Assembly (NCBI GenBank): GCA_951640165.1
Contig: OX621263.1
Coordinates: forward strand, 6,346,501-6,410,500
DNA from: Pseudoips prasinana
Taxonomy: Eukaryota > Arthropoda > Insecta > Lepidoptera > Nolidae
Direction of reading: 5' to 3'
DNA: 64,000 bases
Part shown: piece after piece, positions 23,301 through 34,196 of the stretch
How the letters are laid out: each line of letters opens with the position of its first letter
Numbering within the stretch: position 1 is the first letter of the stretch
Program-made: the position numbers and the translations under genes
The notes under the pieces: model-generated
The model's database searches: none
What the model saw: only the letters and a program-made list of their open reading frames with translations
Told to the model about the DNA's origin: nothing

Positions 23301-26300
23301 CCAGAGGTTGTGGATTCGATGCCTATCCAGGACAAATCTATCTGTGATGAGCATGATTGTTGTTCTGGGCCTAGTTGTAATTTATCTATAACTAGCTGTG
23401 CCCCGCGGTTTTACCCACGTTAAACTTTATTAATTATAGCCTATGTGTTAATCCATACCAAAGATAAAATTCGCTTCAGCCGTTTAGACGTTGAGCATTA
23501 ACAAACATACACACTCACTCACACACTCACAAAGTTTCGCCTTTATAATATTAGTGTGATTTAAAAATATATAACTAAGTTTATCAGTACTCTGGTGGCC
23601 TATCAGTACTCTGGTTGCCATAGTACAACAGGCTCTACCTAGTTTGGGGGGCACCGGAGCAGCATACCCGCGTTCCCGGGGCTCCCCGTATCAGGCGCCA
23701 GAAGAAGTCCACGGCAGGTTAGGTTTAGTCGGTGCGAGTCCGACATACCCACCCGCAGACACTTTTTGCGGGTGGCATGCATTAGCATTCACCCTGCCTT
23801 ATCAAAAAAAAAAGGCTCTACCTAGTTTAGGATCAGATGTTAGTATTCATCATTACAGCTAAATAAGTCCACTGCTGGACAAGCCTCCCTCAAGAATCGT
23901 CTTGGGGGGATATGCCATAATCGCCACGCTTGGCAGGCGGGTTGGCGATCGCAGTAAGATGGTCATAGTAATCAGAAGGAAGCTGCTGCCCATCCTCTGG
24001 TAGTATTATCCCTAGATATTTATATCTATTTATTATTTCAGTATGCTGCAAGCTATCCACAAGGAGACTATATTTTGGCGTTTATACCTATTGAAGACTA
24101 TTCGTACGTTTTATCGAAGGTAAGCTATTATTTTTTATACCGGAAACTGAGTATACGTCTTAGTGTAAGTAAGTATTAAGAAAAAAAAAAATTTTTGCTT
24201 TGTATACCTTCCTAAATAATCGAATATCAATGTATCGACCGAAATAATTGCAAAACTGAAGTGGCAGTGGGCGGGGCACATAGCTCGTAGAACCGACGGC
24301 CGTTGAAGCAGAAAGGCTCTCGAGTGGCGACCACGAACCAGAAGACGCAGCGTGGGCAGGCCCCTACAAGATGGACCGATGATCTTTTGCGGGTCGCTGG
24401 AAACTGCTGGATGCGAATAGCGCAAGACCGGCAATTGTGGAGATTGATGTCTTTGTCCAGCAGTGGACGTCTTTCGGCTGATATGATGATGATGATCTGA
24501 TGAAATGAATCCCTATGTCGCTGGGGTACTTTACAAACATATAACTGACGGACATAAAGAAGATGCAGACTCAGAACAACTACTTATGGGTCTCACAAAT
24601 ATATATTCTGTGCGGGAACCAAACACGGAACAGGAAGGGACGTGGCGACTGTCTTAACCACTGCACTACACTTGCTGTCAAATATAGTGGGGGAAAGCGG
24701 TGGCTGTTGCTGAATGGAACAGCTACGGCGATACAGTCCACTAGAATCATAATTCTCAAAATGTACATACTTTTTACAGAGTGCCCAAAACTATCCTGTT
24801 CCGTACGCTCTTGAACTCGGTGGTCTCCCTTACGGGCAACCTTGCAGCACAGCTAGTTATGGAGCACCAGTGGCTACTACAGGACCTATGACTGTGGTCA
24901 GTGGCACACCGACCACTGGATATGTCAGTAAGTATAATTCATTCATTCATTCACAAATACAATGGTCCACATCGGGACTAAGCGTGGAAACCACACCTAT
25001 TAGCACATTAGTGGGACAGGATGATGATGATGAAGTATGATTCATGAACATGTTTTTTTATATAAGTACATTATACAACAAAAGTATAAGCAAAATAGAG
25101 CAAAGCAAAACTACATTCATCATCATTATCATCATATCAGCCGAGAGACGTCCACTTATTACTACTGCTGTACAAAGGCCTCCCCGTAAGATCTCCACAA
25201 TCGCCGGTCTTGCGCTATTCGCATCCAGCTGTTTCCAGCAACCCGCACATGATCATCGGTCCATCTTGTAGGGGGCCTTACGCAAATCTAAATATTTTTA
25301 ATAATATTATTACAATACTTGAAATGGAAATATACCTTATAACTGCTTTTTTAGGGTTTCGGACTCGATTAGTCACTCAGACTCCGCTGTCTGTCCGTAT
25401 ATCAGCAGACTGTATCTTATGAACCAAGATAGCAAGACAGTAGAAATTTCCACATATAATGTATTTCTGTTGCCGCAGTACGCAAAACAGATTGAATTAA
25501 ATATTTAAGGGTTACCCATACAACAAACGTGACGTTTTTGCTCAATATTGAGAACACAGGTATAATATGCACAGACTATGGACTTATATATTCACTTTAA
25601 AAATTAATATACAACAAATATTTAAGGGGGGCTCCCATACAACAGATGTGATTTATTTTGCCAATATTGTACGAAACCTTTCGTGCGCAAGGCCGACTCG
25701 CACTTGGCCGATTTTCCCATTATTATTTTGTCTTATAAAGAGATATGATTTAATAGAACTTAGTGGTGAATTGTTTTATTTATATAATTTCAGCTTACTA
25801 TCCATCAAGCCAGCCAACAATAGTCACTCAGCAACCTGTACAAACCATCATTCAGGAGATCCCATCAGTCACAGTAATACAACCTACAGTTACCGCCCCA
25901 GTTACAACAGTTGTAGCAGAATATGTCACCCCTGTGCAAGAGTACATAGCTCCCGTACCAGCACCAGTGGTAGAATATATAGCTCCAATACCAGCACCAG
26001 TTGCAGAATATATAGTTCCGGCGCCAGTGCCTGTTGCAGAATATATTGCACCAGTTCCAGCACCAGTGGTAGAAATTATAACACCAGTGCTAGAAATTAT
26101 AACGCCAGTGCCAGAAATTATAACGCCAGTGCCAGAAATTATAGCGCCAGTGCCAATAGCCCCAGAAGTAGAAATCAATGAAGTTGTTAACGTTGCTGTG
26201 TCTCAAAATGTCGATATTGTAACAGTTGATTCAAATCCTGTAATAACAGAAGTAGTATCGAGCCCTGCTGTAACAGAGCTTGTCCCAAGCCCTGTATTTA

Positions 26301-26422
26301 TAGAGCAACCATCAATTCCTGTGATGACTGGCTTAAACCCTAATGTGCCATTGTCTTCACTTTCCTTTGGTGGATTAGTGCCAGCTTCTGGGAGTTTAAA
26401 ACTTTTTGCATCTTTTTACTAG
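20388..26422 (+). CDS. Val/Pro/Ala-rich repetitive secreted protein, probable eggshell component (four exons)
   Basis: Predicted exons are 20388-20438, 24042-24119, 24780-24927 and 25794-26422, giving 301 residues in one open frame. Exon 1 is a 17-codon signal peptide (MTCLPLLLLASQLLAIQ) ending CAG|gcaagt, a GC-AG intron whose donor context fits that class. Exon 2 (26 codons, phase 0 both sides) reads YAASYPQGDYILAF onward. Exon 3 starts SAQNYPVPYALELGG and ends phase 1. Exon 4 completes that codon and begins YYPSSQPT. From about residue 135 it contains repeats of the type VVEYIAPVPAP, VAEYIAPVPAP and EIITPVP. It ends SLSFGGLVPASGSLKLFASFY. AATAAA lies at 26424-26429, just after the stop. The only mature cysteine is in exon 3. 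I do not recognise the family; the repeats recall cuticle-like or eggshell matrix proteins. The first three exons rest on splice logic alone. Confidence 0.6.
20517..20850 (-). mobile_element. Helitron-type fragments fused to SINE B tail
   Basis: CTAG termini with 'ctatgccccgcggttttatc' at 20519 and 'ctgttcctcacggtatta' at 20660 flank a SINE B piece (20583-20659). The second ends near 'ttataatattattgtga'. All lie in intron 1 of the Val/Pro-rich gene. Confidence 0.55.
21226..21441 (+). repeat. tRNA-derived SINE family A with internal deletion
   Basis: The head, with box B 'ggttcgaatcccggtaag', joins at 21308 to a 'ccctagatattattattatg' block before the usual body. Intron 1 of the Val/Pro-rich gene. 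Confidence 0.7.
21760..21860 (+). repeat. GC-rich repeat G, fragment ending in an A run
   Basis: Contains 'gagtaggtttagtcggtg' and 'gacactttttgttgcg', ending 'tgccttatacaaaaaaaaaa'. Compare 23645-23815. Confidence 0.55.
21868..22720 (+). repeat. Interspersed repeat 'gcgagtcggactcgca...cggaaccct', interrupted
   Basis: Starts with the palindromic 'tgcgagtcggactcgca' and ends with the 'gggttccg/cggaaccc' stem. A LINE-type fragment (about 22013-22220, 'tccactgctggacaagcctc') sits inside it. Confidence 0.6.
22725..22935 (+). repeat. Interspersed repeat of the 'gggaccgacggctta' type
   Basis: Shares 'tgtcggtcctggtcg' and 'caatggactgatcgcatacc' with copies near 1.9, 14.2 and 40.6 kb. Confidence 0.4.
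23038..23177. mobile_element. Foldback MITE ('gtacagacgccagcacatc' family)
   Basis: Inverted ends acagacgccagcacatccag and tgatctgctggcgtctgta. Intron 1 of the Val/Pro-rich gene. Confidence 0.75.
23258..23632 (+). repeat. SINE B split by a Helitron-type insert
   Basis: The SINE body stops at 23391. A reverse Helitron terminus (CTAG, then 'ctgtgccccgcggttttac') spans 23392 to about 23572. The SINE tail ('ctggttgccatagtaca') resumes after it. Confidence 0.5.
23645..23815 (+). repeat. GC-rich repeat G with A tail
   Basis: Longest copy of the block, ending 'ctgccttatcaaaaaaaaaa'. The A tail suggests a retroposed RNA, perhaps a SINE or LINE end. Confidence 0.6.
23847..24005 (-). repeat. LINE 3'-end fragment
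   Basis: Contains 'gtccactgctggacaagcctc' pieces and 'tggcaggcgggttggcgatc', as at 22.05 kb. Confidence 0.5.
24255..24497 (+). pseudogene. RTE-type LINE protein C-terminus fragment
   Basis: The frame reads a tail containing RWTDDLLRVAGNCWMRIAQD and ends at the (atg)n run. It is homologous to the end of the reverse transcriptase at 42.8-44.5 kb (RWTDDFKMVAGTDWMRKAED). It lies in intron 2 of the Val/Pro-rich gene. Confidence 0.75.
24505..24680 (-). repeat. tRNA-like SINE family C
   Basis: Contains 'gctggggtactttacaaac', 'cagactcagaacaactactt' and the antisense head 'gcgactgtcttaaccac'. Confidence 0.5.
25111..25279 (-). repeat. RTE-type LINE 3'-end fragment
   Basis: Starts at 'tcatcattatcatcatatcag' and runs to 'catcttgtagggggcc'. 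Antisense in intron 3 of the Val/Pro-rich gene. Confidence 0.6.
25345..25720 (-). repeat. Interspersed repeat of the 'gggttccg' family
   Basis: Ends with 'aaggccgactcgcacttgg', the antisense of the head at 21.87 kb. It sits just before exon 4 of the Val/Pro-rich gene. Confidence 0.5.
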
Positions 26423-26516
26423 AAATAAATATACGAAAATTTTGAGATTTAAACTAAAAACGAAAGCATCATCAAATTATTTGAAATAATAAATGTAAAT
26501 AATCTATATCCATACA

Positions 26517-26803
26517 TCTATACAAATAAATAAAATTGGAGTGGTGTCTGTTTGTAATATTGAAATAACCGGTTTTTACTACATAAATATGAATATATAT
26601 ACGTTACATACACCAAAATAACATTTTTTACAATTTTTGTCTGTCTGTCAATTTTGACAGGACTTTTATTGGCAGGTAGCTGATGTAATAAGGAGTAACT
26701 TAGGCTACTTTTATTTAAGAAAAAGTCATTTATTTTACTAAAAAACAAAAAAAAAAACAAAATAAACTAATTAACACGCGGACAAAGTTGCGGGCACAGC
26801 TAG
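26517..26803 (+). mobile_element. Helitron-type non-autonomous element
   Basis: TCTATACAAATAAATAAAAT start; 'cacgcggacaaagttgcggg' hairpin then cacagCTAG|T end. Closely related to 33701-33997. Confidence 0.75.
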
Positions 26804-27779
26804 TAAACAATAAAGTTAATTTGGAATACCTGGTTTACAGTCGTTTGTCCATGTCTATTTTCGGTATAAAGTAAAGAAACCCAGTAATTGTTTCGCTGGG
26901 TCGTCTTAGTTGGGGTGCAATGGATCCGGTGGCAGCATTAAAGTGTGACCGTCGTTGTAAATGCAACATCCACCATAGTAATAATATTGAATTCTTACAT
27001 TAATAATATACTCCTAGCCGAGTTATGACCACGGCGGCCAGTCTCATTGGAGACTAGCCATCTGCGCGGGAAATATTATAGTGCACAAGCCACAAGTGTG
27101 TGCGCGAACACAAGGGCACTTTCTATTCCATCACTGTCATGATCCGATTGGACGATTAGCGACACTGCCGGAACGAGGTTACCTTAATGCCATTCAGACA
27201 AGATGTAGTAAAACATATCTTTTTTTTTTTTTTTTTTTTTTAACTTTATTTACAGCGAATATCACACACACGCACATACATCCGCGCACCTACACTCATT
27301 AACTCACATACACGCACACACCAACACACACACACACACACACATACACACGCACACACACACACGCACACAACCACACAAGATCCATTCAAATGTAGAT
27401 ACCTGAATAAAACTGTAACATATTCTGTTATATTGTACTACTTAAACAATAAGTGTAAAAGAAAAAATAAATAAAAATGACGGAACACTGTCTCTTAAGA
27501 CACAGGCTTGCCTAGTTTAAGAGGCAGGGTTATTATATTTTTGTACAGATTATCTAATATTATAAGTATGAGCATAAAATACGCAATGTTTGAGCGAAAT
27601 TTATAATGATTATGTACCCACGGTTTAACTTAAGTATCTGTAACTTTCTGAAAATAAATATTATTATTATTATTATTATTATTTAAGGGGTCTAAGTCAG
27701 AATTGACGATGCCGCCCCGTAATAAAAAATACAAATTAACAACAATTTAAAGTTGACAAGAAGTATCGTAAACTATACT

Positions 27780-30700
27780 CTAAACAACATTTCTACTTCT
27801 CGATAAATATATCGTACAAAGCTTCCTAGCCTCCTCCGAATATGGTGAGGCTAAGAAACTATTGCAAACCCCTACATCCATAGACACTAACCACACCCTT
27901 CGACGTTGATTTTCGTTCCTTACACATTCCAATAGAACATGTTGGATATCAACAATTTTAATGCAATCTGAACAATCAGGCGAGTCAGTCTTACCCATTA
28001 AAAACGCAAATTTATTCGATGGGATGTGCCCGGAACGTATTCTCATCATTGTTACAGCAAATTTTCTTGTTGTTTCTTTATCTTGGAACCATGGATAACT
28101 AGGAGGTAGTGATTGAATGGTTTTATACCAAATGCCCTTTTCAAGCGATCGTTTATCAAAATATTCTTGCCACATATCTTTACACATCTCTTTTATTTTG
28201 TGTATATGGTCAGTGTACAATGGAAGACATCCATAAAGTTCGCCATCACTTAAGGCTTGTTTTGACGCTAGATCTGCTTTTTCGTTACCCATAATTCCAA
28301 TGTGAGATGGAATCCATTGAACTACAACATTTTTACTTTTATTACGTAGCTCACTGATTGTTTTAAGAATAACAAATGCAATCGGGGAACCTCGAAGAGT
28401 CGAGGGGATCCGAGCAAGATGCAAAAGGGCACTTTTTGAGTCTGATAAAATCACTATATTGTCGTCTTTAATGGATAATGCATACGATAATGCCTCCGAT
28501 ATAGCGATTAGTTCACAATACATTACAGATACATTTGAAACAATTTTAAGTTTTAAAGTTGTATTAGATTGCGGATCATATATTGCTGCTCCTGCATCGT
28601 AACTATCCTTAGAACCATCAGTGTATAATTGGTAAAATGTACAATAATTCTCATTTACATATCTTTGACAACGTTCTTTTAAAACATGCATATTGATTAA
28701 TCTTTTGGCCATATTTACTCCCTCAATGCTATCTTTAATATTATTAGTTAAATCAATACTACTTAGCCATGTATCGAGAGAAAATATGCCCAAAATACGG
28801 CTAGAGTGTATAGATATATTTTTGAGAAATTTATGGGTCTCAACCAATAATGGTATTTTTTTTCGTCTCCAATACACCTCGTCACACAATGCGGTTAATT
28901 CAGTAAGAACAGCTGTATTAACATTTTCTTTCACAGATAGGGTCTTAAGCCAAAACTTGCCAGCTAAATATCGTCTTCTTACATTTAAAGGTTGTAAACA
29001 TAACTCGCTCTCCATGACATGAATTGGGGTGCTTTTTATAAATCCCCCAATAATCCTCATACATTGATTTTGTACCCTATCTAACTTACTTAACTGGCTA
29101 TTTGTATAGCAGTCATAGAGATAACTACAATAGTCAAATCGACTTCGAACCATGGAAATGTACAGGCGACGGAGATGTTTTGGGTGTATGCCCCAATCTG
29201 AACCCGCAAGAACTTTAAAAATATTTATACACCTGTTACATTTGTCTTTTATTTCCTCTATATGTTTTTTCCATTTCAAAGATCTGTCTAACCACATGCC
29301 TAAATATTTTACATTATCTACTAATTGAATATTATGCTCATTGATTTTAATATTAATAAAATTCCTTCGTTTATTGCCTCTACTGAATACACAAGCTTTA
29401 GTTTTATTATAAGATATTTCTAAACCAAATTCTTGTATTTTATTATGGAATGTACTTAAGGCATTTTGAAGATCATCGATGGATTCTAGTATATTTTTTC
29501 TGCTAACATATAATACGAAGTCGTCAGCATATTGGGATATAAACACATTATTTATACTACAGCAAATCTTTGCAGTAACTGCATTAAACAATAATGGTGA
29601 TAAAGGATCGCCCTGCGGAATTCCCATTCCAGTTGTTCGGCTAATTACCTCATTGGAGTTTATTTCTACTATTAAATGTCTTTTGTGCAAAAAATCCCAA
29701 AGATACTTACATATAGGGGAGCCCACTCCCGATTCGTTCAATATATTAAGGAGAACTGTAATGTTCACATTATTATAGGCATTGTCAACATCAATAAAAC
29801 AACCTAAAGTACTGATACCTTTAGTAAATCCTATCTGTATGCGGGAAACTAACCTAGAAAGGTTATCAGCACAAGATCGAAATTTTCTAAATCCAGTAGT
29901 TTCCTCCGAAAAATATTAATTTTTTCTAGAAACCATTCTAATCTCCGATTTAGAATCGTATGAAATACTTTACATGGACAAGACAATAATGCAATTGGTC
30001 TAATAGATGATATTAGACCAGGATCCCGCCCCGGCTTTGGAATAGGAACCAAGTTTATATTTCTCCACTGCTCAGGAACAAACCCGGAAAACAGAAATCT
30101 ATTGTATAAGAAAAGCAAAACAGATTTTCCTGATATTGGGAGGTTTCTAATCATTGAATAAGATATATTATCTTCCCCCGGAGCAGTATCAGTAAGTTTA
30201 ATAGAGTTATTAAGTTCTTGGATTGATATTGGGCAAGATAATTGATGATTTTCAGAATTAAACGATGGTACAGATGGTGTTACATAATCAGGGGCCAAGG
30301 TGCGTATCAAAGATTCAATCTTGTCTCTATGTACATAGTTTTTTATTGTTCTGTACCCTTTAAACCATTTCATACGTTTCCACATGCCGGTTGCTGATGT
30401 TGTACTGTCTATACTATTACAAAAAGATTTCCATGATTCATATTTACAATTGCGTATCATTCTTTGAGCAATACGATTTTTGTCTTGCACTACAAGGAGA
30501 TTCGCCGAACTAGAATTTTTCCTAAATGCTGCTAAAGCAAGTCTGCATTCTGCCACTGCCCGTGATAATTCTTTATTCCAATATGCTTTAGGCCTGAATT
30601 TCTGCTGTCTTCTAGGATTATCACAAACCTTGACTGTTGGTATACATTTATTCGCTGCAAAATTTACTATGTTTAAAAAACTATTGTATGCTATTTGATG

Positions 30701-31498
30701 ATCTGTATCTAGAATGAAATTTTTAAATGCCTCATCAATCGTCGCCCTATATGTTACCCAATCTGCTTTCTTAAAGTTTCTATGAGATTTAACATTACTG
30801 AAGTTGTGACTCTCCATTTTTAATTTTATAAGCAAATGGTCGCTTCCTAAGTTTTCGTTCATGACCTGCCAATTAAACCTGAGGGCCACATCCACAGATA
30901 TTAAAGTTAAATCCGGAGATGTCTGTTGCACCACGCCATTAACAAGCTTAATGCGCGTAGAACTGCCATCGTTAAGAATAATAAAATTGTTGTCTAGTAT
31001 GGACTCGAATATCTGTGAGCCTCTAGTTGTCGTTCTATTTGACCAACTAGGATGATGTCCATTGAAATCGCCGGCAACAAGAGTTTTACTTTCATTTAAC
31101 GCCAAAATCTGATCCCAGTCGCTCTTTCTGGTGTGAACAGAAGGCGCACAGTATATGGCAATTATATTCTCCAGATAATCACAATTTGATATTTTTACAT
31201 GTACAGTCTCTATATCTGAGTTTGACACATTTATTACATTACTTAGACTTGCTTTGACAGCCCAATGAGTTAATATTGCCACACCTCCATAACCATCATC
31301 GCGATCTTTTCTAAATATATTATATCCGCTAATGCGAAAGGGACTTTCAGGGTCAAGCCAAGTTTCATTGATAATAGCTATATGAATTTTTTCCTGACTT
31401 AAAATTCCTTCAAGTTCCGTACCTTTCGGACGTATACTCTGGGCGTTCCACTGGATTATATTTATTGTTGATGCCTGTCTGGAACCTTGATCTATTGT
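27780..31498 (-). pseudogene. Retrotransposon ORF2 (endonuclease, reverse transcriptase, RNase H), one frameshift
   Basis: The frame is open from 31498 with no early ATG. The N-terminus reads INIIQWNAQSIRPKGTELEG and continues with NETWLDP and GDFNGHHPSW, an APE-type endonuclease. RT follows with ISSIRPIALLSCPCKVF and the catalytic SQYADDFVLY. The C-terminus has RNase H (LYTDGSKDSYDAG, CELIAISEAL, ILSDSKSALLHLA, WIPSHIGIMGNEKADLA). A one-base loss in the homopolymer at 29909-29913 shifts frame between NIF and SEETTGF; the second frame is then open to 27780. Otherwise it is intact, so the break is either recent or a sequencing error. Confidence 0.88.
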
Positions 31499-32958
31499 TT
31501 AAGATATAATAACAAAGGCATATCTGATATATATTGCATCGCATATGATATGATCCATTCAAGTATAATATTCGCACAGTTTTTAATTTTTTCTTCCCAT
31601 GTCTTATTTTCATCAAATATCTTCTCTTTTATTTGTTTATATAGCAAATTAAATGTTAATTTGTGTCTTTTCTTTCTTTCTACAGTTTCGCTTGAATTTT
31701 CCTCGCTTTCTTCTGGGTAATCTCTATCTAATAGTATATCCTCCTCCATTTCTATTGATGATTCCTCCTGAGATTCTGCTATAGGTGTGTCTTCCTGCAT
31801 TTGTTCTACATCCTTTCTATCTTCTTTCTTTTTCCTTTTATTCCTACTTGTATTGTTCTTATGGGCAGTACTATTTTCTTGAGAACTTTTCACTACATCT
31901 GAATATGAAGGTTTATTAGAGGCGTCTCGGTTTTCAAAATTCTGCGGGTTTATCATTTCTGTAATACTTTTCACTTCTCCTATGCTTACAGTTGGAGCTA
32001 CAGAGTTTGGTTCATCTGGCGGAACATATACCGTTAGAGCTCTTTTATATGTGCAATTAAACTCGGACATTAAGTCTCTAATTTTCTTTTCTTTAATAAA
32101 TATTGGGCAATTTCTTGACAAGGCCATATGATTCCCTAAACAATTGTTACATTTGTAAATATTAGTATCACAATTTGGGTGGTCTTTAGTGCATTTAGGG
32201 CAAATCACTTTATAAGATGGACACATTTTTATAGTATGCCCGTATCTCCAGCAGCGAGAACACTGTGTAACAGGATACACATATGGCGTTATTGGCGCTT
32301 TTATATTAAATATGTATATGTGCGGTGGTAGCGAGGTTCCTGCAAAACATATACGAACAGCTTCTGATGGTTCCCATTTGCCGTTTGCACTATTTCTACG
32401 CATTAGTCTTTTAATTTCAACTATTTTAATGTCACTAGACAATCCTTCCATAAGCTCTTCATCAGATAAGTCCAGATCAATGTCCTTTATGACACCATAC
32501 GACTTGGTGACCTCTAAAGTTCTCTGACATATATAGCCCGCTTTTTTCAAAAACTCTGACTCAATTAGTGTTTCGCAACTTTGTTCGTTATTAAATTGAA
32601 TTAATACTTTATACGAATTAACATATTTCAAACTAATTATATTGCAAATACCCTGGGAACTTAATAACTTCGCTAATTTAAACTGTTTTGGAATAATTTC
32701 CGATGATGTCAAACTCACTTCAATTTTATTTTCGAGCAATCTACTTCCCTCGTCATCCTGATTCTCCAAAGCCAATGTTTTACTGTTCCTTCCGACGGTA
32801 TACCATATCTCCTCTCGATCCATTGATCTATTCCTCTTCCGTTGTTCCTTTTCCACATTTTGATTCATGTCCTCCATACTACTATCCGTTGGTCCTCCAC
32901 CCGGTCTTTTCAAGATCTTGTTTGTATTCAAATCGATACACAATTCACTATCATCCAT
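31492..32958 (-). CDS. Retrotransposon ORF1 (gag-like, zinc knuckles)
   Basis: 488 codons starting MDDSELCIDLNTNKILKRP. Around residues 225-290 there are three CCHC-type zinc knuckles (CSRCWRYGHTIKMC; CPKCTKDHPNCD; CNNCLGNHMALSRNC), which bind element RNA. The C-terminal third is charged (KRKKKEDRKD, repeated Glu). The ATG follows a leader of about 130 bp inside the element. The stop TAG overlaps the open frame of ORF2, so ORF2 is probably made by re-initiation or coupling. No breaks were seen. Confidence 0.88.
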   Translation of the reverse strand: MDDSELCIDLNTNKILKRPGGGPTDSSMEDMNQNVEKEQRKRNRSMDREEIWYTVGRNSKTLALENQDDEGSRLLENKIEVSLTSSEIIPKQFKLAKLLSSQGICNIISLKYVNSYKVLIQFNNEQSCETLIESEFLKKAGYICQRTLEVTKSYGVIKDIDLDLSDEELMEGLSSDIKIVEIKRLMRRNSANGKWEPSEAVRICFAGTSLPPHIYIFNIKAPITPYVYPVTQCSRCWRYGHTIKMCPSYKVICPKCTKDHPNCDTNIYKCNNCLGNHMALSRNCPIFIKEKKIRDLMSEFNCTYKRALTVYVPPDEPNSVAPTVSIGEVKSITEMINPQNFENRDASNKPSYSDVVKSSQENSTAHKNNTSRNKRKKKEDRKDVEQMQEDTPIAESQEESSIEMEEDILLDRDYPEESEENSSETVERKKRHKLTFNLLYKQIKEKIFDENKTWEEKIKNCANIILEWIISYAMQYISDMPLLLYLKQ

Positions 32959-33245
32959 TTTTAATTACCATAATGTACGTAGCCAAACAATAATAACACA
33001 CGGTTGAGCGTCGTCGAGTGACACAGACCGGTTTCTTATCTAACAAACGGAGTGCGCGTCTAAAGATCCGAAGCGCCCGCGTGCGACTGTAAAACATATC
33101 TTGAAACATAAATATCGACATTTAAAAATGAAAATTATAACCACCTTGACAGGAACTGAAGTAAGCTAGCTAGGTAACTTAATCATTACTGTCAATAAAG
33201 TGTTTATTGTAAATAATTCTATCCTGTATATAATCCTAATAATAT

Positions 33246-33683
33246 CCTGGGACAATATTCACACACGCCCATCTGATCCCAATTTAAGCAGAGATCACCG
33301 TAGCCTAGTTGGTAGTGCTCCTGCCTACGAAGCTGGTGGTCTTGGGTTCGAATCCCGGTAAGTGCAAATATTTGTGTGATGAGCACGAATATTTGTTTCT
33401 GAGTCATGGATGTTTTCTATGTATATAAGTATCTACCTATCTATATAAGTATGTATATAGTCGCCTGGGACCTTGCTTAGTTTGGGGCTAGGATGATCTG
33501 TGTGATGATTTTCCCTAATAAAAAAAAAGCTTGTACTACATACTTATTGTACATAATACTATATTTCTTTTGTAAATCCATAATTATTATAGATAAAAAT
33601 ATCTGTCATGGGTGGGAATCGTGGGATCGATTCCCACCCATGCTGCGGCGTAAAAAGCAAGTATCAACCAACCAACCACGCCA
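33246..33683 (-). repeat. SINE B split by SINE A
   Basis: Reverse SINE B tail at 33246-33293 and head at 33529-33683 are separated by the SINE A copy below. Confidence 0.65.
33294..33528 (+). repeat. tRNA-derived SINE family A, near-complete
   Basis: Clear box A-like and box B motifs (tagcctagttggtagtgctc; ggttcgaatcccggtaag). The tail is 'aataaaaaaaaa'. It is inserted in SINE B. Confidence 0.8.
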
Positions 33684-33700
33684 ATCAGCCCTTCTACCAA

Positions 33701-33997
33701 TCTATACAAATAAATAAAATTGGAGTGTCTGTTTGTAATATTGAAATAACCGGATTTTACTACATTAATATGAATATATATACAGTACATACACCAAAAT
33801 GTCATTTTTTACAATTTTTGTCTGTCTGTTTGTTCCGGCTAATCTCTGAAATGGCTGGTCCGATTTTGACGGGACTTTTATTGGCAGGTAGCTGATGTAA
33901 TAAGGAGTAACTTAGGCTACTTTTATATTAGAAAATGTCTTTTATTTTACAAGAAACTTACTAATTAACACGCGGACGAAGTCGCGGGCACAGCTAG
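33701..33997 (+). mobile_element. Helitron-type non-autonomous element
   Basis: TCTATACAAATAAATAAAAT start and 'cgcggacgaagtcgcgggca' hairpin before CAGCTAG|T. Sister copy of 26517-26803. Confidence 0.8.
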
Positions 33998-34048
33998 TTA
34001 ACAATATTACTACAAACATATTCGGGGTGATGGTTCTGTTTGAAGAAA

Positions 34049-34176
34049 CGTTTAGGTTTATAACGTTTCACAGATCGATGATAAGAACTCTTAATAAATA
34101 GCTGTATATATAACGTTTAGGTTTATAACGTTTCACAGATCGATGAAGAACTCTTAATAAATAGCTGTATATATAA
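34049..34176 (+). repeat. Tandem duplication, 2 x ~64 bp
   Basis: 'gtttaggtttataacgtttc' through 'aaatagctgtatatataac' occurs twice in a row. The second copy lacks two to three bases (gatgataagaac versus gatgaagaac). Confidence 0.85.
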
Positions 34177-34196
34177 CGTTTCCTAGTCTTGCCTAG

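Larger units (their letters stand above)
27208..33102 (-). mobile_element. Near-intact 5.9-kb non-LTR retrotransposon with 14-bp target-site duplications
   Basis: Identical 'gtaaaacatatctt' copies at 27208-27221 and 33089-33102 flank the element, so its borders are well fixed. In the minus orientation it has a GC-rich 5' leader (about 33088-32959), ORF1, ORF2 overlapping by a few bases, a 3' UTR with (TAA)n near 27660-27682 and a CA/TG-rich stretch (27262-27380), and a long A tail (T run at 27219-27241). Endonuclease, RT and RNase H are all present, which points to an I/LOA/R1-like lineage. The clade is not certain. Confidence 0.92.

Noticed and set aside
25852..26178. Minus-strand frame rich in TGAG and SATG repeats
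   Set aside because: It is the antisense of the EYIAPVPAP repeats in exon 4 and has no independent support.
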